Shown here piece by piece: positions 14,794 to 23,818 of a stretch of 39,147 nucleotides of DNA. Every line of letters starts with the position of its first letter. Positions within the stretch are counted from its first letter, which is position 1. This DNA is from Caenispirillum bisanense (GTDB lineage: Bacteria; Pseudomonadota; Alphaproteobacteria; Rhodospirillales; UBA2165), in the NCBI GenBank assembly GCA_945877815.1, contig CAMDWJ010000005.1, forward strand, positions 79,549 to 118,695. Direction: 5' to 3'. A program made the position numbers and the translations under genes. The notes beneath the pieces were generated by a model, which saw only the letters and a list, made by a program, of their open reading frames with translations, was not told where the DNA came from and ran no database searches.

Positions 14794-16359
14794 CTGTCGC
14801 CCATTACGCGGCGCATCCTATTCATCAATATCCTGGCGCTCGCCGTTCTGGTGGTGGGCCTGCTCTATGCCGGACGCTACCGGCAGGAACTGATCCAAAA
14901 CGAATTTGGCGCGCTGACGATCCAGGCGGAAATGATTGCCGCCTCCTTGGGCGAAGCCGCTGTCGGCGTCGAAGGCGAAGCGGACGCCGAACTGATCCCT
15001 GACATGGCGGGCCAGATCGTGCGCCGTCTCGCGGTCACAACACGCACTCAGGCGCAGCTGGTCACCGCCGACGGCACCTTGTTGGTCGATAGCCGCCGCT
15101 TCACCGGCCCCGGCGGAACGGTCGAAATCGAAGACTTGCCTCCGCCGGCAGCGCAGCGAACCTTCGCCCAAAATCTTCTCGAAGCCTACGACGAGATGAT
15201 GGACGAGCTCCCCATGGCCGGAGAGCATGACGAGAATGCCATGCCCGTGCCCGAGCGGCGCGAGACCATGCGCGCCCTGGCCGGAGAAACCGAACGCGCC
15301 TTGCGCCGCAGCCTCGGCCGGCGCGCATCTTTATCGGTGGCCGTGCCGGTGCAACGCTACAAACAGGTACTCGGCGCGATCGTCCTTACACGCAATAGCC
15401 GCGCCATCGATTCGGCCGTCCTACAGATCCGGCTCGATATTCTCAAAGTCTTCGGCATAGCGCTCCTCGTAACGGTGCTTTTGTCGGTCTATCTCGCCGG
15501 AACCATCGCCCGGCCGCTCAGACGCCTCGCCCTCGCCGCGGACCGTGTGCGCCGCGGCCTATCGCGCCAATATGCGATCCCGATGGTCGGCGGCCGTCAC
15601 GACGAGATTCGCGAATTGTCCGAAGCCTTGCGCGAAATGACCGAAGCCCTGTGGAAACGCATGGATGCGATCGAGGCCTTCGCCGCCGACGTCGCGCATG
15701 AGATCAAAAATCCGCTCACATCTTTACGCAGCGCAATCGAGACGGCCGCGCGCATTTCCGATCCCACGCAGCAACAACGGCTGATGGCGATCGTCATCGA
15801 CGACATCCAACGCCTCGACCGCCTGATCAGCGATATTTCCAAAGCCTCGCGACTGGATGCCGAATTGTCACGCGCCCAATTGGTGCCGGTCGATCTCACC
15901 GGATTACTCGACGCCATCGCCGCATTGCATGAAGCTGCGGAAGGTTCGCACGGCGTCCATTTGCGTCGCGAAAAGATCAGCAACCAGCTACTGCGTATTC
16001 TAGGCGATGAAGACCGCATCGTTCAGGTCTTCCGCAATCTGATCGACAATGCGGTGAGTTTCTCGCCCTCCGGAAGCACGATCATCTTGCGCGCCATGCG
16101 CGAAGCCCGAAGCGTTACCATCAGCGTCGAGGACGAGGGTCCCGGCATCCCGGAGGGACTCGAAGAGGCCATTTTCGAACGTTTCTACCGTGAACGCCCG
16201 GCGGGCGAAAAATTCGGAACCCATTCCGGGCTCGGCCTGTCGATTTCACGCCAGATCGTCGAAGCGCACGGCGGCACCATCCGCGCCGAGAACCGCCTCG
16301 ATGCGAACGGAACCGTGCTGGGCGCGAGATTCATTGTACGCTTGCTTGCGGCGCAGTAA
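14794..16359 (+). CDS. chvG: Sensor histidine kinase ChvG
   Basis: The membrane kinase partner of ChvI, about 521 residues. The order is: first membrane helix (ILFINILALAVLVVGLLYAG), periplasmic sensor of about 190 residues, second helix (GIALLVTVLLSVYLAGTIA), HAMP linker, H-box with His302 in VAHEIKNPL, and an ATPase domain with LIDNAVSFSP, DEGPGIP and HSGLGLSISRQI. No ATG, GTG or TTG lies in frame between the chvI stop and GTG 14851, which would cut the first helix in half. CTG 14794 gives SPITRRIL, the normal ChvG opening, so I place the start there; ATT 14803 or a sequence error is possible. Confidence 0.94.
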   Translation: MSPITRRILFINILALAVLVVGLLYAGRYRQELIQNEFGALTIQAEMIAASLGEAAVGVEGEADAELIPDMAGQIVRRLAVTTRTQAQLVTADGTLLVDSRRFTGPGGTVEIEDLPPPAAQRTFAQNLLEAYDEMMDELPMAGEHDENAMPVPERRETMRALAGETERALRRSLGRRASLSVAVPVQRYKQVLGAIVLTRNSRAIDSAVLQIRLDILKVFGIALLVTVLLSVYLAGTIARPLRRLALAADRVRRGLSRQYAIPMVGGRHDEIRELSEALREMTEALWKRMDAIEAFAADVAHEIKNPLTSLRSAIETAARISDPTQQQRLMAIVIDDIQRLDRLISDISKASRLDAELSRAQLVPVDLTGLLDAIAALHEAAEGSHGVHLRREKISNQLLRILGDEDRIVQVFRNLIDNAVSFSPSGSTIILRAMREARSVTISVEDEGPGIPEGLEEAIFERFYRERPAGEKFGTHSGLGLSISRQIVEAHGGTIRAENRLDANGTVLGARFIVRLLAAQ

Positions 16360-16375
16360 AGTCGAGACGGTCGCC

Positions 16376-16825
16376 ATGCCGAACCACGAGACACCACATC
16401 AGCTCCACGCCACCGCCATCGCCATCGATGGACGCGGCGTTCTATTGCTGGGACCGTCTGGCGCCGGAAAATCGGATTTGGCACTCAGGCTGATCGATCG
16501 CGGCGCCAAATTGATTGCGGACGATCGCGTCGATCTCGTCCGCCACGGCGACCGTGTGACGTTGAGTGCCCCTGCGCGGATCGCAGGTCTTCTTGAATTG
16601 CGTGGTCTCGGCATCGTCAAATTCCCGTCCGTCGAAGGACCTCTGTCGCTAGCCATCGAATTGGTGCCTCCCGGCCAGGTTGAGAGACTGCCCGACCCGG
16701 ACGCGGAATTGTTTTGCGGCTGCGCCATTCCCATCCTGCGGCTCGACCCATTCGAGTTGAGCACGCCGATCAAGGTCGAACTCGCGCTCGGCCGTGTGCG
16801 TGTAAACGCGGATATTTGCCGATGA
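16376..16825 (+). CDS. hprK: HPr kinase/phosphorylase, short alphaproteobacterial form
   Basis: A 149-residue protein consisting only of the kinase domain of HprK; the N-terminal domain of the Gram-positive enzyme is missing, as is normal in alphaproteobacteria. The P-loop GPSGAGKSDLALRL is at about 26-39, followed by LIADDRVDL and the LLELRGLGIV signature. It phosphorylates and dephosphorylates the regulatory serine of HPr encoded three genes downstream. The ATG is 16 nt after chvG, and the stop overlaps the rapZ start (ATGA). Confidence 0.95.
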   Translation: MPNHETPHQLHATAIAIDGRGVLLLGPSGAGKSDLALRLIDRGAKLIADDRVDLVRHGDRVTLSAPARIAGLLELRGLGIVKFPSVEGPLSLAIELVPPGQVERLPDPDAELFCGCAIPILRLDPFELSTPIKVELALGRVRVNADICR

Positions 16826-17739
16826 GCGAGGCATCGGGCTCGTCCGGCAGCATGTTCGTCGTTCTCGTGACCGGCATGTCGGGTGCGGGCAAGAGCCAGG
16901 CGTTGAAGGCACTTGAAGATATGGGCTTCGAAGCCATCGACAATGTGCCGCTGTCGCTGGTGCGTACCTTGATCGCCGGCGGCGAACGCGAAATCCAAGG
17001 CCCCGAAACCGGCGAGGTCGACGTCGAACGCCGCATCGCCATCGGTGTCGATATTCGCACACGCGATTTTGGCATCGAGCCGTTCCTGCGCTGTTGCGAG
17101 GAAATCGACGCGATGGACCACGTGTCCGCCCGCATCCTGTTTCTCGATTGCGATGACGACGAGTTGCGCCGGCGCTACGAGGAAACGCGCCATCGCCACC
17201 CGCTCGCCGCCGACCGCCCCGTAGCCGACGGCATCGCGCGCGAACGCACGCTGCTGGTCGCCTTGCGCGATCGCGCCGATATCATGATCGACACCACGGG
17301 CCGCGGCCCCGGCGAGCTGAAACGTATCCTTGAGGGGCATCTCGCCAATCACAGCCAGGGCGAGCTGTCGGTCTTCGTGACTTCGTTCGCTTATCGGCGC
17401 GGCCTTCCGCGCGAAGCCGATCTGGTCTTCGATGTCCGATTTCTTGCCAATCCGCACTATGTCCCCGAGTTGCGCGCGAAGACCGGGCGCGACCAGGGTG
17501 TCGGGGACTATATCGAGCAGGACCCCGCATTCCAGCCTTTCTTCGACAGCCTCACCCAACTGATCCGCCCCCTGCTGCCCCGGTTCCGCGCCGAGGGTAA
17601 AAGCTATCTGACTGTCGCCGTCGGCTGTACCGGGGGACGCCATCGCTCGGTTTTCGTTGCGGAGCGCCTGATGATGTGGTTTGAAGGCATCGGCCAGCCC
17701 GTCCGCGTCCAACATCGCGACGCGGATTCCGCGAGTTAG
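16822..17739 (+). CDS. rapZ: RapZ nucleotide-binding / RNase adapter protein
   Basis: A 305-residue member of the RapZ (YvcJ/YhbJ) family. It has the P-loop TGMSGAGKSQALKALED, the DNVPLSLV segment and the conserved C-terminal domain containing SFAYRRGLPREADLVFDVR, PYHVPEL-like NPHYVPEL and VAVGCTGGRHRSVFVAE. In enterobacteria RapZ guides RNase E to GlmZ and senses glucosamine-6-phosphate; in alphaproteobacteria the target is unclear. It is placed between HprK and the PTS proteins, so a link to PTS or cell-wall sugar sensing is reasonable. The start overlaps the hprK stop by four bases. Confidence 0.95.
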   Translation: MSEASGSSGSMFVVLVTGMSGAGKSQALKALEDMGFEAIDNVPLSLVRTLIAGGEREIQGPETGEVDVERRIAIGVDIRTRDFGIEPFLRCCEEIDAMDHVSARILFLDCDDDELRRRYEETRHRHPLAADRPVADGIARERTLLVALRDRADIMIDTTGRGPGELKRILEGHLANHSQGELSVFVTSFAYRRGLPREADLVFDVRFLANPHYVPELRAKTGRDQGVGDYIEQDPAFQPFFDSLTQLIRPLLPRFRAEGKSYLTVAVGCTGGRHRSVFVAERLMMWFEGIGQPVRVQHRDADSAS

Positions 17740-17781
17740 GCTTGTGATATTAAAAATGGTACGCATCCAAGCGGAAGCTGC

Positions 17782-18189
17782 ATGATCGGAATGGTTCTCG
17801 TCACCCACGGGCGGCTCGCGGCCGAGCTCGTCAATGCGCTCGAACATGTTGTCGGGCCGCAGGAGCATGTCGCCTCGGTATGCATCGCGCCGGACGACGA
17901 CATGGAACAGCGCCGCCAGGACATCCTCGACTCGATAGCCACGACCGATACCGGAGAAGGTGTCATCCTGCTGACCGACATGTTCGGCGGCACCCCGTCC
18001 AACCTCGCGATCTCGATCATGGATCGAGCGAAGGTCGAGGTTATCGCCGGGGTCAATCTGCCGATGCTAGTCAAACTTGCCAGCGTACGCGACAAAACGA
18101 GCATCGCCGAAGCGGTCGCAAAGGCCCAGGAAGCCGGCAAGAAATACATCAATATCGCGTCGCAACTGCTGGCCAAGGACAAAGGCTAG
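17782..18189 (+). CDS. PTS EIIA, mannose-family regulatory type
   Basis: A 135-residue EIIA domain of the mannose family with the phospho-acceptor His9 in VLVTHGRLA. It also has the typical LLTDMFGGTPSNLA and VIAGVNLPMLVKL segments. No EIIB or EIIC is nearby, so it is a regulatory output of the phosphorelay EI(Ntr)-HPr-EIIA rather than a transporter part. The start is ATG 17782, 42 nt after rapZ. HPr follows after one base, so the two are tightly co-expressed. Confidence 0.94.
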   Translation: MIGMVLVTHGRLAAELVNALEHVVGPQEHVASVCIAPDDDMEQRRQDILDSIATTDTGEGVILLTDMFGGTPSNLAISIMDRAKVEVIAGVNLPMLVKLASVRDKTSIAEAVAKAQEAGKKYINIASQLLAKDKG

Positions 18190-18190
18190 A

Positions 18191-18460
18191 GTGCCTGCGC
18201 GCACGGTCACGATCGTCAACGAACTCGGCCTACACGCCCGAGCCGCCGCCAAATTCGTGAAACTTGCCGCGACCTTTGGTGCCACCATCCGTGTCACGAA
18301 GATCGGCCAACGCGAGCAGGTTTCCGGCAGTTCGATCCTCGGGCTGATGATGTTGGCCGCCGGGCCCGGGGATGCAATCGAAATCATGACCGAAGGGGCC
18401 GATTCGGAGGCGGCGCTGCAAGCCCTCTGGGAGCTTGTTTCCGCCGGATTTCACGAATAG
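18191..18460 (+). CDS. ptsH: HPr phosphocarrier protein
   Basis: An 89-residue HPr with the active His15 in NELGLHARAAAKF and the regulatory serine in the GSSILGLMML segment (Ser48, equivalent to Ser46 elsewhere), the target of the HprK encoded upstream. It starts at GTG 18191, one base after the EIIA stop. With hprK, rapZ and EIIA it forms the incomplete PTS of alphaproteobacteria, which controls gene expression and not sugar uptake. A strong terminator follows 28 nt after the stop. Confidence 0.95.
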   Translation: MPARTVTIVNELGLHARAAAKFVKLAATFGATIRVTKIGQREQVSGSSILGLMMLAAGPGDAIEIMTEGADSEAALQALWELVSAGFHE

Positions 18461-18488
18461 TTCGACCCATCTGCCCAAGGCAAAAAAC

Positions 18489-18524
18489 TCAAGCAATCCG
18501 CCACTTAGCGGGCTTGATTCTTTT
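18489..18524 (+). terminator. Rho-independent terminator after ptsH
   Basis: TCAAGC (18489-18494) pairs with GCTTGA (18512-18517), with an inner CCGC/GCGG stem, followed by TTCTTTT. It closes the chvI-to-ptsH operon. Confidence 0.85.
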
Positions 18525-18540
18525 GGGAAATTACCCAAAA
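18521..18540. promoter_or_regulatory. Palindrome upstream of ahcY
   Basis: TTTTGGG (18521-18527) and CCCAAAA (18534-18540) form a perfect inverted repeat with a 6-nt centre. It overlaps the U-tract of the ptsH terminator and lies 68 bp before the ahcY start. It may be an operator of ahcY or a second hairpin that strengthens termination. Confidence 0.4.
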
Positions 18541-18607
18541 ATTCTTTACTTGTGAGTCCTGGGCACTCTTGATACATCCGCGCGTCCGCAAAGGGAGACA
18601 TAGCCAG

Positions 18608-20008
18608 ATGACCGATTACGCAATCGCCGACATTAGCTTGGCCGAATGGGGCCGCAAGGAACTCGAAATCGCCCAGGTTGAAATGCCCGGTCTGATGGCA
18701 ACCCGCGCAGAATTCGGCAAGTCGAAGCCGCTCAAGGGCGCCCGCATCGCCGGCTCGCTGCACATGACCATTCAAACGGCCGTGCTGATCGAGACGCTGC
18801 AAGAACTGGGCGCCGACATCCGCTGGGCGTCGTGCAATATCTATTCGACCCAGGATCACGCCGCAGCGGCGCTCGTCGCCACGAAGACGCCGATCTTCGC
18901 CGTGAAGGGCTCGAGCCTGAAGGACTACTGGGACTACCAGATCAAGATCTTCGAATGGGCTGATGGCGGCGTGCCGAACATGATCCTCGACGATGGCGGC
19001 GACGCGACCTCCCTGATCCATCTCGGCCTGCGTGCGGAAAACGGCGACGCGGCATTCCTGGAGAAGCCGTCGAACGAAGAAGAAGAATTCCTGTTCGCAG
19101 CGATCAAAGCCCAGCTCAAGGCCAAGCCGGGCTGGTTCAAGAAGTGCGCGGAATCGATCAAGGGCGTTTCGGAAGAAACCACCACGGGCGTGCATCGTCT
19201 GTACGAAATGCAGAAAAAAGGCCAGCTCCTATGGCCGGCGATCAATGTCAACGATTCGGTCACCAAGTCGAAGTTCGACAACCTCTACGGCTGCAAAGAG
19301 TCGCTGGTTGACGGCATCCGCCGCGGCACCGACGTGATGATGGCCGGCAAGGTCGCGATGGTCGCGGGCTTCGGCGACGTGGGCAAGGGCTCGGCCGCTT
19401 CGCTGCGCAATGCCGGCTGCCGCGTGATGGTCTCCGAAATCGATCCGATCTGCGCGCTGCAGGCGGCGATGGAAGGCTACGAAGTCGTGACAATGGAAGA
19501 AGCGGCGCCGCGCGCCGACATCTTCGTGACCGCGACGGGCAACCTCGACGTCATCACAGTCGATCACATGCGCGCCATGAAGGACCGTGCGATCGTCTGC
19601 AACATCGGTCACTTCGATTCGGAAATCCAAGTTGCCGGCCTAAAGAACTTCAAGTGGCACAATGTGAAGCCGCAGGTCGACGAGATCGAATTCCCGGACG
19701 GCAAGCGCCTGATCCTACTGTCGGAAGGCCGCTTGGTGAACCTCGGCAACGCGACCGGCCATCCGTCCTTCGTGATGTCGGCGTCCTTCACCAACCAGAC
19801 GCTCGCGCAGATCGAGCTTTGGGCCAACAACAAGGACGGCAAATACAAGAAGCAGGTCTATACGCTGCCCAAGCACTTGGACGAAAAGGTCGCGCGTCTG
19901 CACCTCGACAAGATCGGCGTGAAGCTCACGACGCTATCGAAGAAGCAGGCCGACTACATCAACATCCCGGCCGCTGGCCCGTTCAAGCCGGACACCTATC
20001 GCTACTAA
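18608..20008 (+). CDS. ahcY: Adenosylhomocysteinase
   Basis: It hydrolyses S-adenosylhomocysteine to homocysteine and adenosine, relieving product inhibition of methyltransferases. The 466-residue protein has [16 protein letters not shown], the [12 protein letters not shown]-like [16 protein letters not shown], the NAD-binding [20 protein letters not shown], and the C-terminal [18 protein letters not shown] lies about 12 nt before the ATG. Codon use is strongly biased (few rare codons), as for a highly expressed gene. It stands as its own unit between two terminators. Confidence 0.98.
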   Translation: MTDYAIADISLAEWGRKELEIAQVEMPGLMATRAEFGKSKPLKGARIAGSLHMTIQTAVLIETLQELGADIRWASCNIYSTQDHAAAALVATKTPIFAVKGSSLKDYWDYQIKIFEWADGGVPNMILDDGGDATSLIHLGLRAENGDAAFLEKPSNEEEEFLFAAIKAQLKAKPGWFKKCAESIKGVSEETTTGVHRLYEMQKKGQLLWPAINVNDSVTKSKFDNLYGCKESLVDGIRRGTDVMMAGKVAMVAGFGDVGKGSAASLRNAGCRVMVSEIDPICALQAAMEGYEVVTMEEAAPRADIFVTATGNLDVITVDHMRAMKDRAIVCNIGHFDSEIQVAGLKNFKWHNVKPQVDEIEFPDGKRLILLSEGRLVNLGNATGHPSFVMSASFTNQTLAQIELWANNKDGKYKKQVYTLPKHLDEKVARLHLDKIGVKLTTLSKKQADYINIPAAGPFKPDTYRY

Positions 20009-20048
20009 GCGCCAAGCCTTCCAAGAGAGAGCTTAACGCCAATCACAC

Positions 20049-20077
20049 GGGGCGCCGGGAAACCGGCGCCCCGTTTT
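20049..20077 (+). terminator. Rho-independent terminator after ahcY
   Basis: A perfect 10-bp GC-rich stem (GGGGCGCCGG at 20049-20058 with CCGGCGCCCC at 20063-20072) with a GAAA tetraloop is followed by GTTTTG. Confidence 0.95.
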
Positions 20078-20122
20078 GCGTTACAGTTCTGGTATTCGGG
20101 CGAATCGGCCTAGATTTACAGG

Positions 20123-21574
20123 GTGGATACCCTGCACAACCTCGACGCTAGCATTCTTGCGGCGCTGCCCACCGCAGCCTGTATTTTCGGCGCTTCGGCG
20201 CGCCTGATCGGGTTTAACGAACCCTATGCCGCCCTGTTCGATCTCGATCCCGCCTTCCTGTCCGCACGGCCATCCTGGAGCGATCTAGTGGCGCGTCTGC
20301 ATGCCCAGCAACGCCTGCCCGAAGTCGTCGATCTGGCGGCCTGGCGCGACCACGAACGCCATCGGCTGGCTTCATTGACCCGCGCGGTCGAGGAACGGCA
20401 ATACCTTCCGGACGGACGCACCCTCAAACGCACGGCCGCGCCATTGCCCGGCGGAGGCTTCCTGCTCGCCTTTGAGGATATGACGCCCCGCATCGCCGCC
20501 GAACGCTCGGTCAATCAGGCGGCGCAGGTACAGCGCCAGACACTCGATCATCTCGGCGATGCCCTGGCCGTCTTTGGCCCGGACGGAAAATTGAAGCTCG
20601 CCAATATGGCCTTCAACCAGCTTTGGGCATGGCCCGGCGAACGGCTAGGCGAATTTCTGGAGGCGAGCGGCAGCGATTGGACGGTTGCCCAATTGCTCGG
20701 TCGGACCGCAGGCCACAGCCGCCTCGTGCGCGAGAACGGAACGATATTTGACGCCCATCATCTGCCCTTGCCCGACGGCGCGGTTCTCTTGCGCTATGTC
20801 GATGTGACCGTTGCGATGCAGCTTGCCGGTGCCTTGCGCGCGCACGCAGAGACGACCGTCGCCGCCGACCGCATGAAATCCGAATTCGTGGCGACCCTGG
20901 CGCACCAAGCGCGCGTTCCGCTCACCAATATCGCCGGCTTCGCCGAGATGTTGGCCGGCGGCTATGCAGGTGAGCTCACGCGGCGACAGAACGACTACGC
21001 GCAGGCTATCGCAACTAGCACGCATCAGCTGGCGCGCATGATCGACGATATCCTCGATCTCGCCAGCATCGATGCCGGCATGGTCTCGCTGGAATCTCGG
21101 CCGTTCGATCTTCATACCGCGCTCGCCAGCCTCGTTTCGGCCGTCGCGGAGCGCGCGCGCGCGGAGCGTCTTACTCTGGTTTTCGATTGCCCGCCCGCCA
21201 TCGGGCAAATCCACGGCGACGAACGCCGCATCCGCCAGACCGTTCTGCATCTGCTCAACAATGCCATCAGCTATTGCGGCGCCGGCGGAACAGTCACGCT
21301 CGCCGCCAAACGCACGCGCAGCCACATCGAGATTTCCATCGACGATACTGGGGCCGGCATCGTGCGGAGCGACCTTGCTCGCGTCCAGGAACCGTTCGCG
21401 CGCGGCACGGATGCCGACGTCCATGGGCCGGGCGCCGGGCTCGGCCTCGCTCTGGTGCGCCGTTTCGTCGAATTGCATGGCGGCGAGTTGCAATTGACGT
21501 CACAGCGCAATCGCGGCACGACGGCCACGATTCTTCTTCCCTTTTCCGTGGAGAAATCGGGTGCGAGACGCTAA
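20123..21574 (+). CDS. PAS-domain sensor histidine kinase, cytosolic
   Basis: A 483-residue kinase without membrane segments. Two PAS-like regions (about 1-120 and 135-240, with AVFGPDGKLKLANMAFNQLW) precede a dimerisation domain and an ATPase domain (LNNAISYCGAGG, DDTGAGI, GAGLGLALVRRFVE). The H-box reads LAHQARVPLTNIAGF. The histidine is kept, but the next residue, usually Glu and important for catalysis, is Gln, and the following LRTPL is changed, so kinase activity may be weak or absent. The start is GTG 20123. Its steady position beside ahcY in related genomes is known; its signal and partner regulator are not. Confidence 0.9.
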   Translation: MDTLHNLDASILAALPTAACIFGASARLIGFNEPYAALFDLDPAFLSARPSWSDLVARLHAQQRLPEVVDLAAWRDHERHRLASLTRAVEERQYLPDGRTLKRTAAPLPGGGFLLAFEDMTPRIAAERSVNQAAQVQRQTLDHLGDALAVFGPDGKLKLANMAFNQLWAWPGERLGEFLEASGSDWTVAQLLGRTAGHSRLVRENGTIFDAHHLPLPDGAVLLRYVDVTVAMQLAGALRAHAETTVAADRMKSEFVATLAHQARVPLTNIAGFAEMLAGGYAGELTRRQNDYAQAIATSTHQLARMIDDILDLASIDAGMVSLESRPFDLHTALASLVSAVAERARAERLTLVFDCPPAIGQIHGDERRIRQTVLHLLNNAISYCGAGGTVTLAAKRTRSHIEISIDDTGAGIVRSDLARVQEPFARGTDADVHGPGAGLGLALVRRFVELHGGELQLTSQRNRGTTATILLPFSVEKSGARR

Positions 21575-21583
21575 AAGAATCCG

Positions 21584-22072
21584 ATGATCTCCGAAACGAA
21601 ACGCATCGTCACCGTGCCTGACGAGATCGGGACCAAGGCGTTGGCGCGCATCGTGGCGGCACTTGCCCGCCCGCACGATGTGATCACGCTGACCGGCCCG
21701 CTCGGCGCCGGCAAAACCGCCTTCGCGCGCGGTTTCATTTCGGCAGGCGGCGGCGGCGAGGAAGTGCCGAGCCCGACCTTCACGCTCGTCCAGATTTATG
21801 AGACTCCGAACGCCACCATCTATCATTTCGATCTCTATCGTCTCGATCGTCCCGACGATGCATTTGAGATCGGCATAGAGGATGCCTTCGCCGACGGAAT
21901 ATCCTTGATCGAATGGCCTGAACGTCTAGGTCGCTATCTGCCCGCCGAACGTCTGGATATCGACTTGCGACAGGGCGCGACGGAAACGGAGCGACTGATC
22001 GAATTTACCGCGACCGCCCGCTGGGCGCAGCGCTTGAGCGACGCACGCCTCGATGCCCCCTTCCATGTCTGA
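21584..22072 (+). CDS. tsaE: tRNA threonylcarbamoyladenosine biosynthesis ATPase TsaE
   Basis: An ATPase that works with TsaB and TsaD to make t6A37 on ANN-decoding tRNAs. The P-loop LTGPLGAGKTAFARGF is at about 36-51, with PSPTFTLVQIYE, the IYHFDLYRL motif and ISLIEWPERLG. The 162-residue length is normal. It starts 9 nt after the sensor kinase gene. Its 3' end overlaps the start of the sugar kinase gene by eight bases, so they are co-translated. Confidence 0.95.
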   Translation: MISETKRIVTVPDEIGTKALARIVAALARPHDVITLTGPLGAGKTAFARGFISAGGGGEEVPSPTFTLVQIYETPNATIYHFDLYRLDRPDDAFEIGIEDAFADGISLIEWPERLGRYLPAERLDIDLRQGATETERLIEFTATARWAQRLSDARLDAPFHV

Positions 22073-23078
22073 TCGCGCCGCCGATATCGACGGCTTTCTT
22101 GCAAGCGCCGGATGGGTGGGTGCGACCCGCCGCCCGCTGGCCGGCGATGCCTCGTTCCGACGATACGACCGCGTGTCGCGAGGCGGCAAAGTCGCCGTCT
22201 TGATGGACGCCCCGCCACCCAAGGAAGATGTGCGCCCCTTCGTTGCCATCACCAGGCATCTTCAAACGCTCGGCTATTCGGTACCGACGGTGTTGGCCGA
22301 AGATGCGACGCTGGGCCTGCTGCTACTCGAAGATCTCGGCGATGCGACATATACCAAAGCGCTCGCGTCCGGCACCGATGAGGCAGCCCTCTATACCGCC
22401 GCCGTCGATGTGATCGCCGATCTTCACGCCAAGCCCGAGGCGATCACGATCCCAACTGGGCTGCCAGAATATGATGCGGTCCGCTTGCTTACCGAAGCCG
22501 AGCTTTTGGTCGATTGGTACGTTCCGCGTCGAATGGGTCGTCCGCTCGACGAAGCCTCCAAAGGCGCCTTTCGCGATATCTGGCGGGCACTGGCGCCAAT
22601 CATGGAGGGTGCGGGACGCGCGCTGGTCTTGCGCGATTTCCATGCCGACAATCTGATCTGGCTGCCGGAGCGCGGACGATTGCGCAATTGCGTGCTGCTC
22701 GATTATCAAGACGCCGTCGCGGGATCGCCCGCCTACGATCTGATGTCGCTGATCGAAGATGCGCGCCGTGATATGGCCGATGGGCTCGAAACGCAACTCC
22801 TGGAGCGTTACCGCGCGCAACGGCCGGGCATCGACTGGCCCTCCTTCCGCGCCGCCTATGTCACATTGGCGGCACAGCGCCACTGTAAGGTGATCGGCAT
22901 CTTCACGCGGCTTAGTGTGCGCGACGGCAAGGGCCACTATCTCATGCATATCCCGCGCTGCTGGCGGATGCTGGAACGCGCCTGCCAAGATCCCCTGCTT
23001 GCGCCATTGCGCGACTGGCTCGATACCCATATTCCTGCCGCACTACGAAACACCCCTTTATCGGAACTGACAGGCTGA
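22065..23078 (+). CDS. amgK: N-acetylmuramate/N-acetylglucosamine kinase AmgK
   Basis: An aminoglycoside-phosphotransferase-fold kinase of 337 residues. It has GDASFRRYDRV at the nucleotide site, LLLEDLGD, and the catalytic Brenner loop LRDFHADNLIW followed by LLDYQDAVAGSPAYDLMSL. AmgK phosphorylates the anomeric carbon of recovered MurNAc, and the downstream MurU makes the UDP-sugar, bypassing de novo synthesis and lowering fosfomycin sensitivity in known cases. ATG 22065 is preferred to ATG 22053. Overlap with tsaE and a 2-nt gap to murU indicate one operon. Confidence 0.93.
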   Translation: MSDRAADIDGFLASAGWVGATRRPLAGDASFRRYDRVSRGGKVAVLMDAPPPKEDVRPFVAITRHLQTLGYSVPTVLAEDATLGLLLLEDLGDATYTKALASGTDEAALYTAAVDVIADLHAKPEAITIPTGLPEYDAVRLLTEAELLVDWYVPRRMGRPLDEASKGAFRDIWRALAPIMEGAGRALVLRDFHADNLIWLPERGRLRNCVLLDYQDAVAGSPAYDLMSLIEDARRDMADGLETQLLERYRAQRPGIDWPSFRAAYVTLAAQRHCKVIGIFTRLSVRDGKGHYLMHIPRCWRMLERACQDPLLAPLRDWLDTHIPAALRNTPLSELTG

Positions 23079-23080
23079 CA

Positions 23081-23818
23081 ATGGCGACCCAACCCAAGAT
23101 TGCGATGGTTCTGGCAGCGGGGCTTGGCCTGCGCATGCGTCCGATTACCGACAAAACGCCGAAGCCGTTGGTGAAGGTCGCAGATCGTACCCTGCTTGAT
23201 CACGCGCTCGACCGGCTCAAGTCGGTCGGCGTCGAAAAGGCGGTGGTGAATACCCATCATCTCGGCGAACAAATATCCGGGCATCTCAAATTTCGGCGCG
23301 ATATGGAGATCGTCATTTCCGACGAAGCCAACGCGCTGCTGGAAACCGGCGGCGGCGTGAAGAAAGCGCTGGCTCACCTCGGGCCCGATCCCTTCTACGT
23401 CGTCAACGCCGATGTCCTTTGGCTCAACGGAACAACCGACGGATTAGCCCGTCTTGCCGCATCCTGGGAAGATGACAAAATGGATGCACTGCTGATGCTG
23501 CATTCCACCGTCGAAGCCTACGGCTATGCCGGGCGCGGCGATTTCGTCATCGATCCGTTAGGCAAGCTCGCGCGACGCCCCGAGCGCGAGGTCGCACCTT
23601 ACGTTTTCACCGGCATCGAGATCGTTCATCCGCGCGCGCTCGAAGGCACGCCGGACGGCGCCTTTTCGATGAACGTCGTTTTCGACCGCCTGCTGGAAAA
23701 GGAACACCTCTATGGCATCGTGCACGACGGCGAATGGTTCGACGTCGGCACGCCGGACGGATTGAGCCAGGCAGAAAGCTACATGGCGCAGAAGTTCGCG
23801 GGCCGGCGGCGGCGCTGA
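23081..23818 (+). CDS. murU: N-acetylmuramate-1-phosphate uridylyltransferase MurU
   Basis: A 245-residue nucleotidyltransferase with MVLAAGLGLRMRPITDKTPKPLVKV at the N-terminus (GxGxRxxPxTxxxPKP motif), NTHHLGEQI, VVNADVLWLNG and the ending WFDVGTPDGLSQAE. It turns MurNAc-1-phosphate and UTP into UDP-MurNAc in peptidoglycan recycling, using the product of AmgK. Its stop TGA overlaps the addB start (TGATG). Confidence 0.93.
   Translation: MATQPKIAMVLAAGLGLRMRPITDKTPKPLVKVADRTLLDHALDRLKSVGVEKAVVNTHHLGEQISGHLKFRRDMEIVISDEANALLETGGGVKKALAHLGPDPFYVVNADVLWLNGTTDGLARLAASWEDDKMDALLMLHSTVEAYGYAGRGDFVIDPLGKLARRPEREVAPYVFTGIEIVHPRALEGTPDGAFSMNVVFDRLLEKEHLYGIVHDGEWFDVGTPDGLSQAESYMAQKFAGRRRR

Noticed and set aside
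14851-14860. GTG 14851 as the chvG start
   Set aside because: It would remove half of the first membrane helix and the conserved SPITRRIL opening, and no ribosome site precedes it.
18541-18607. SAH riboswitch upstream of ahcY
   Set aside because: I looked for the GCCCGAGGAGCGCUGC-like core of the known class and did not find it; only a palindrome and a terminator are present.
20645-21493. A 282-residue reverse frame inside the sensor kinase gene
   Set aside because: No domain, no ribosome site; antisense shadow of the ATPase and dimerisation domains.
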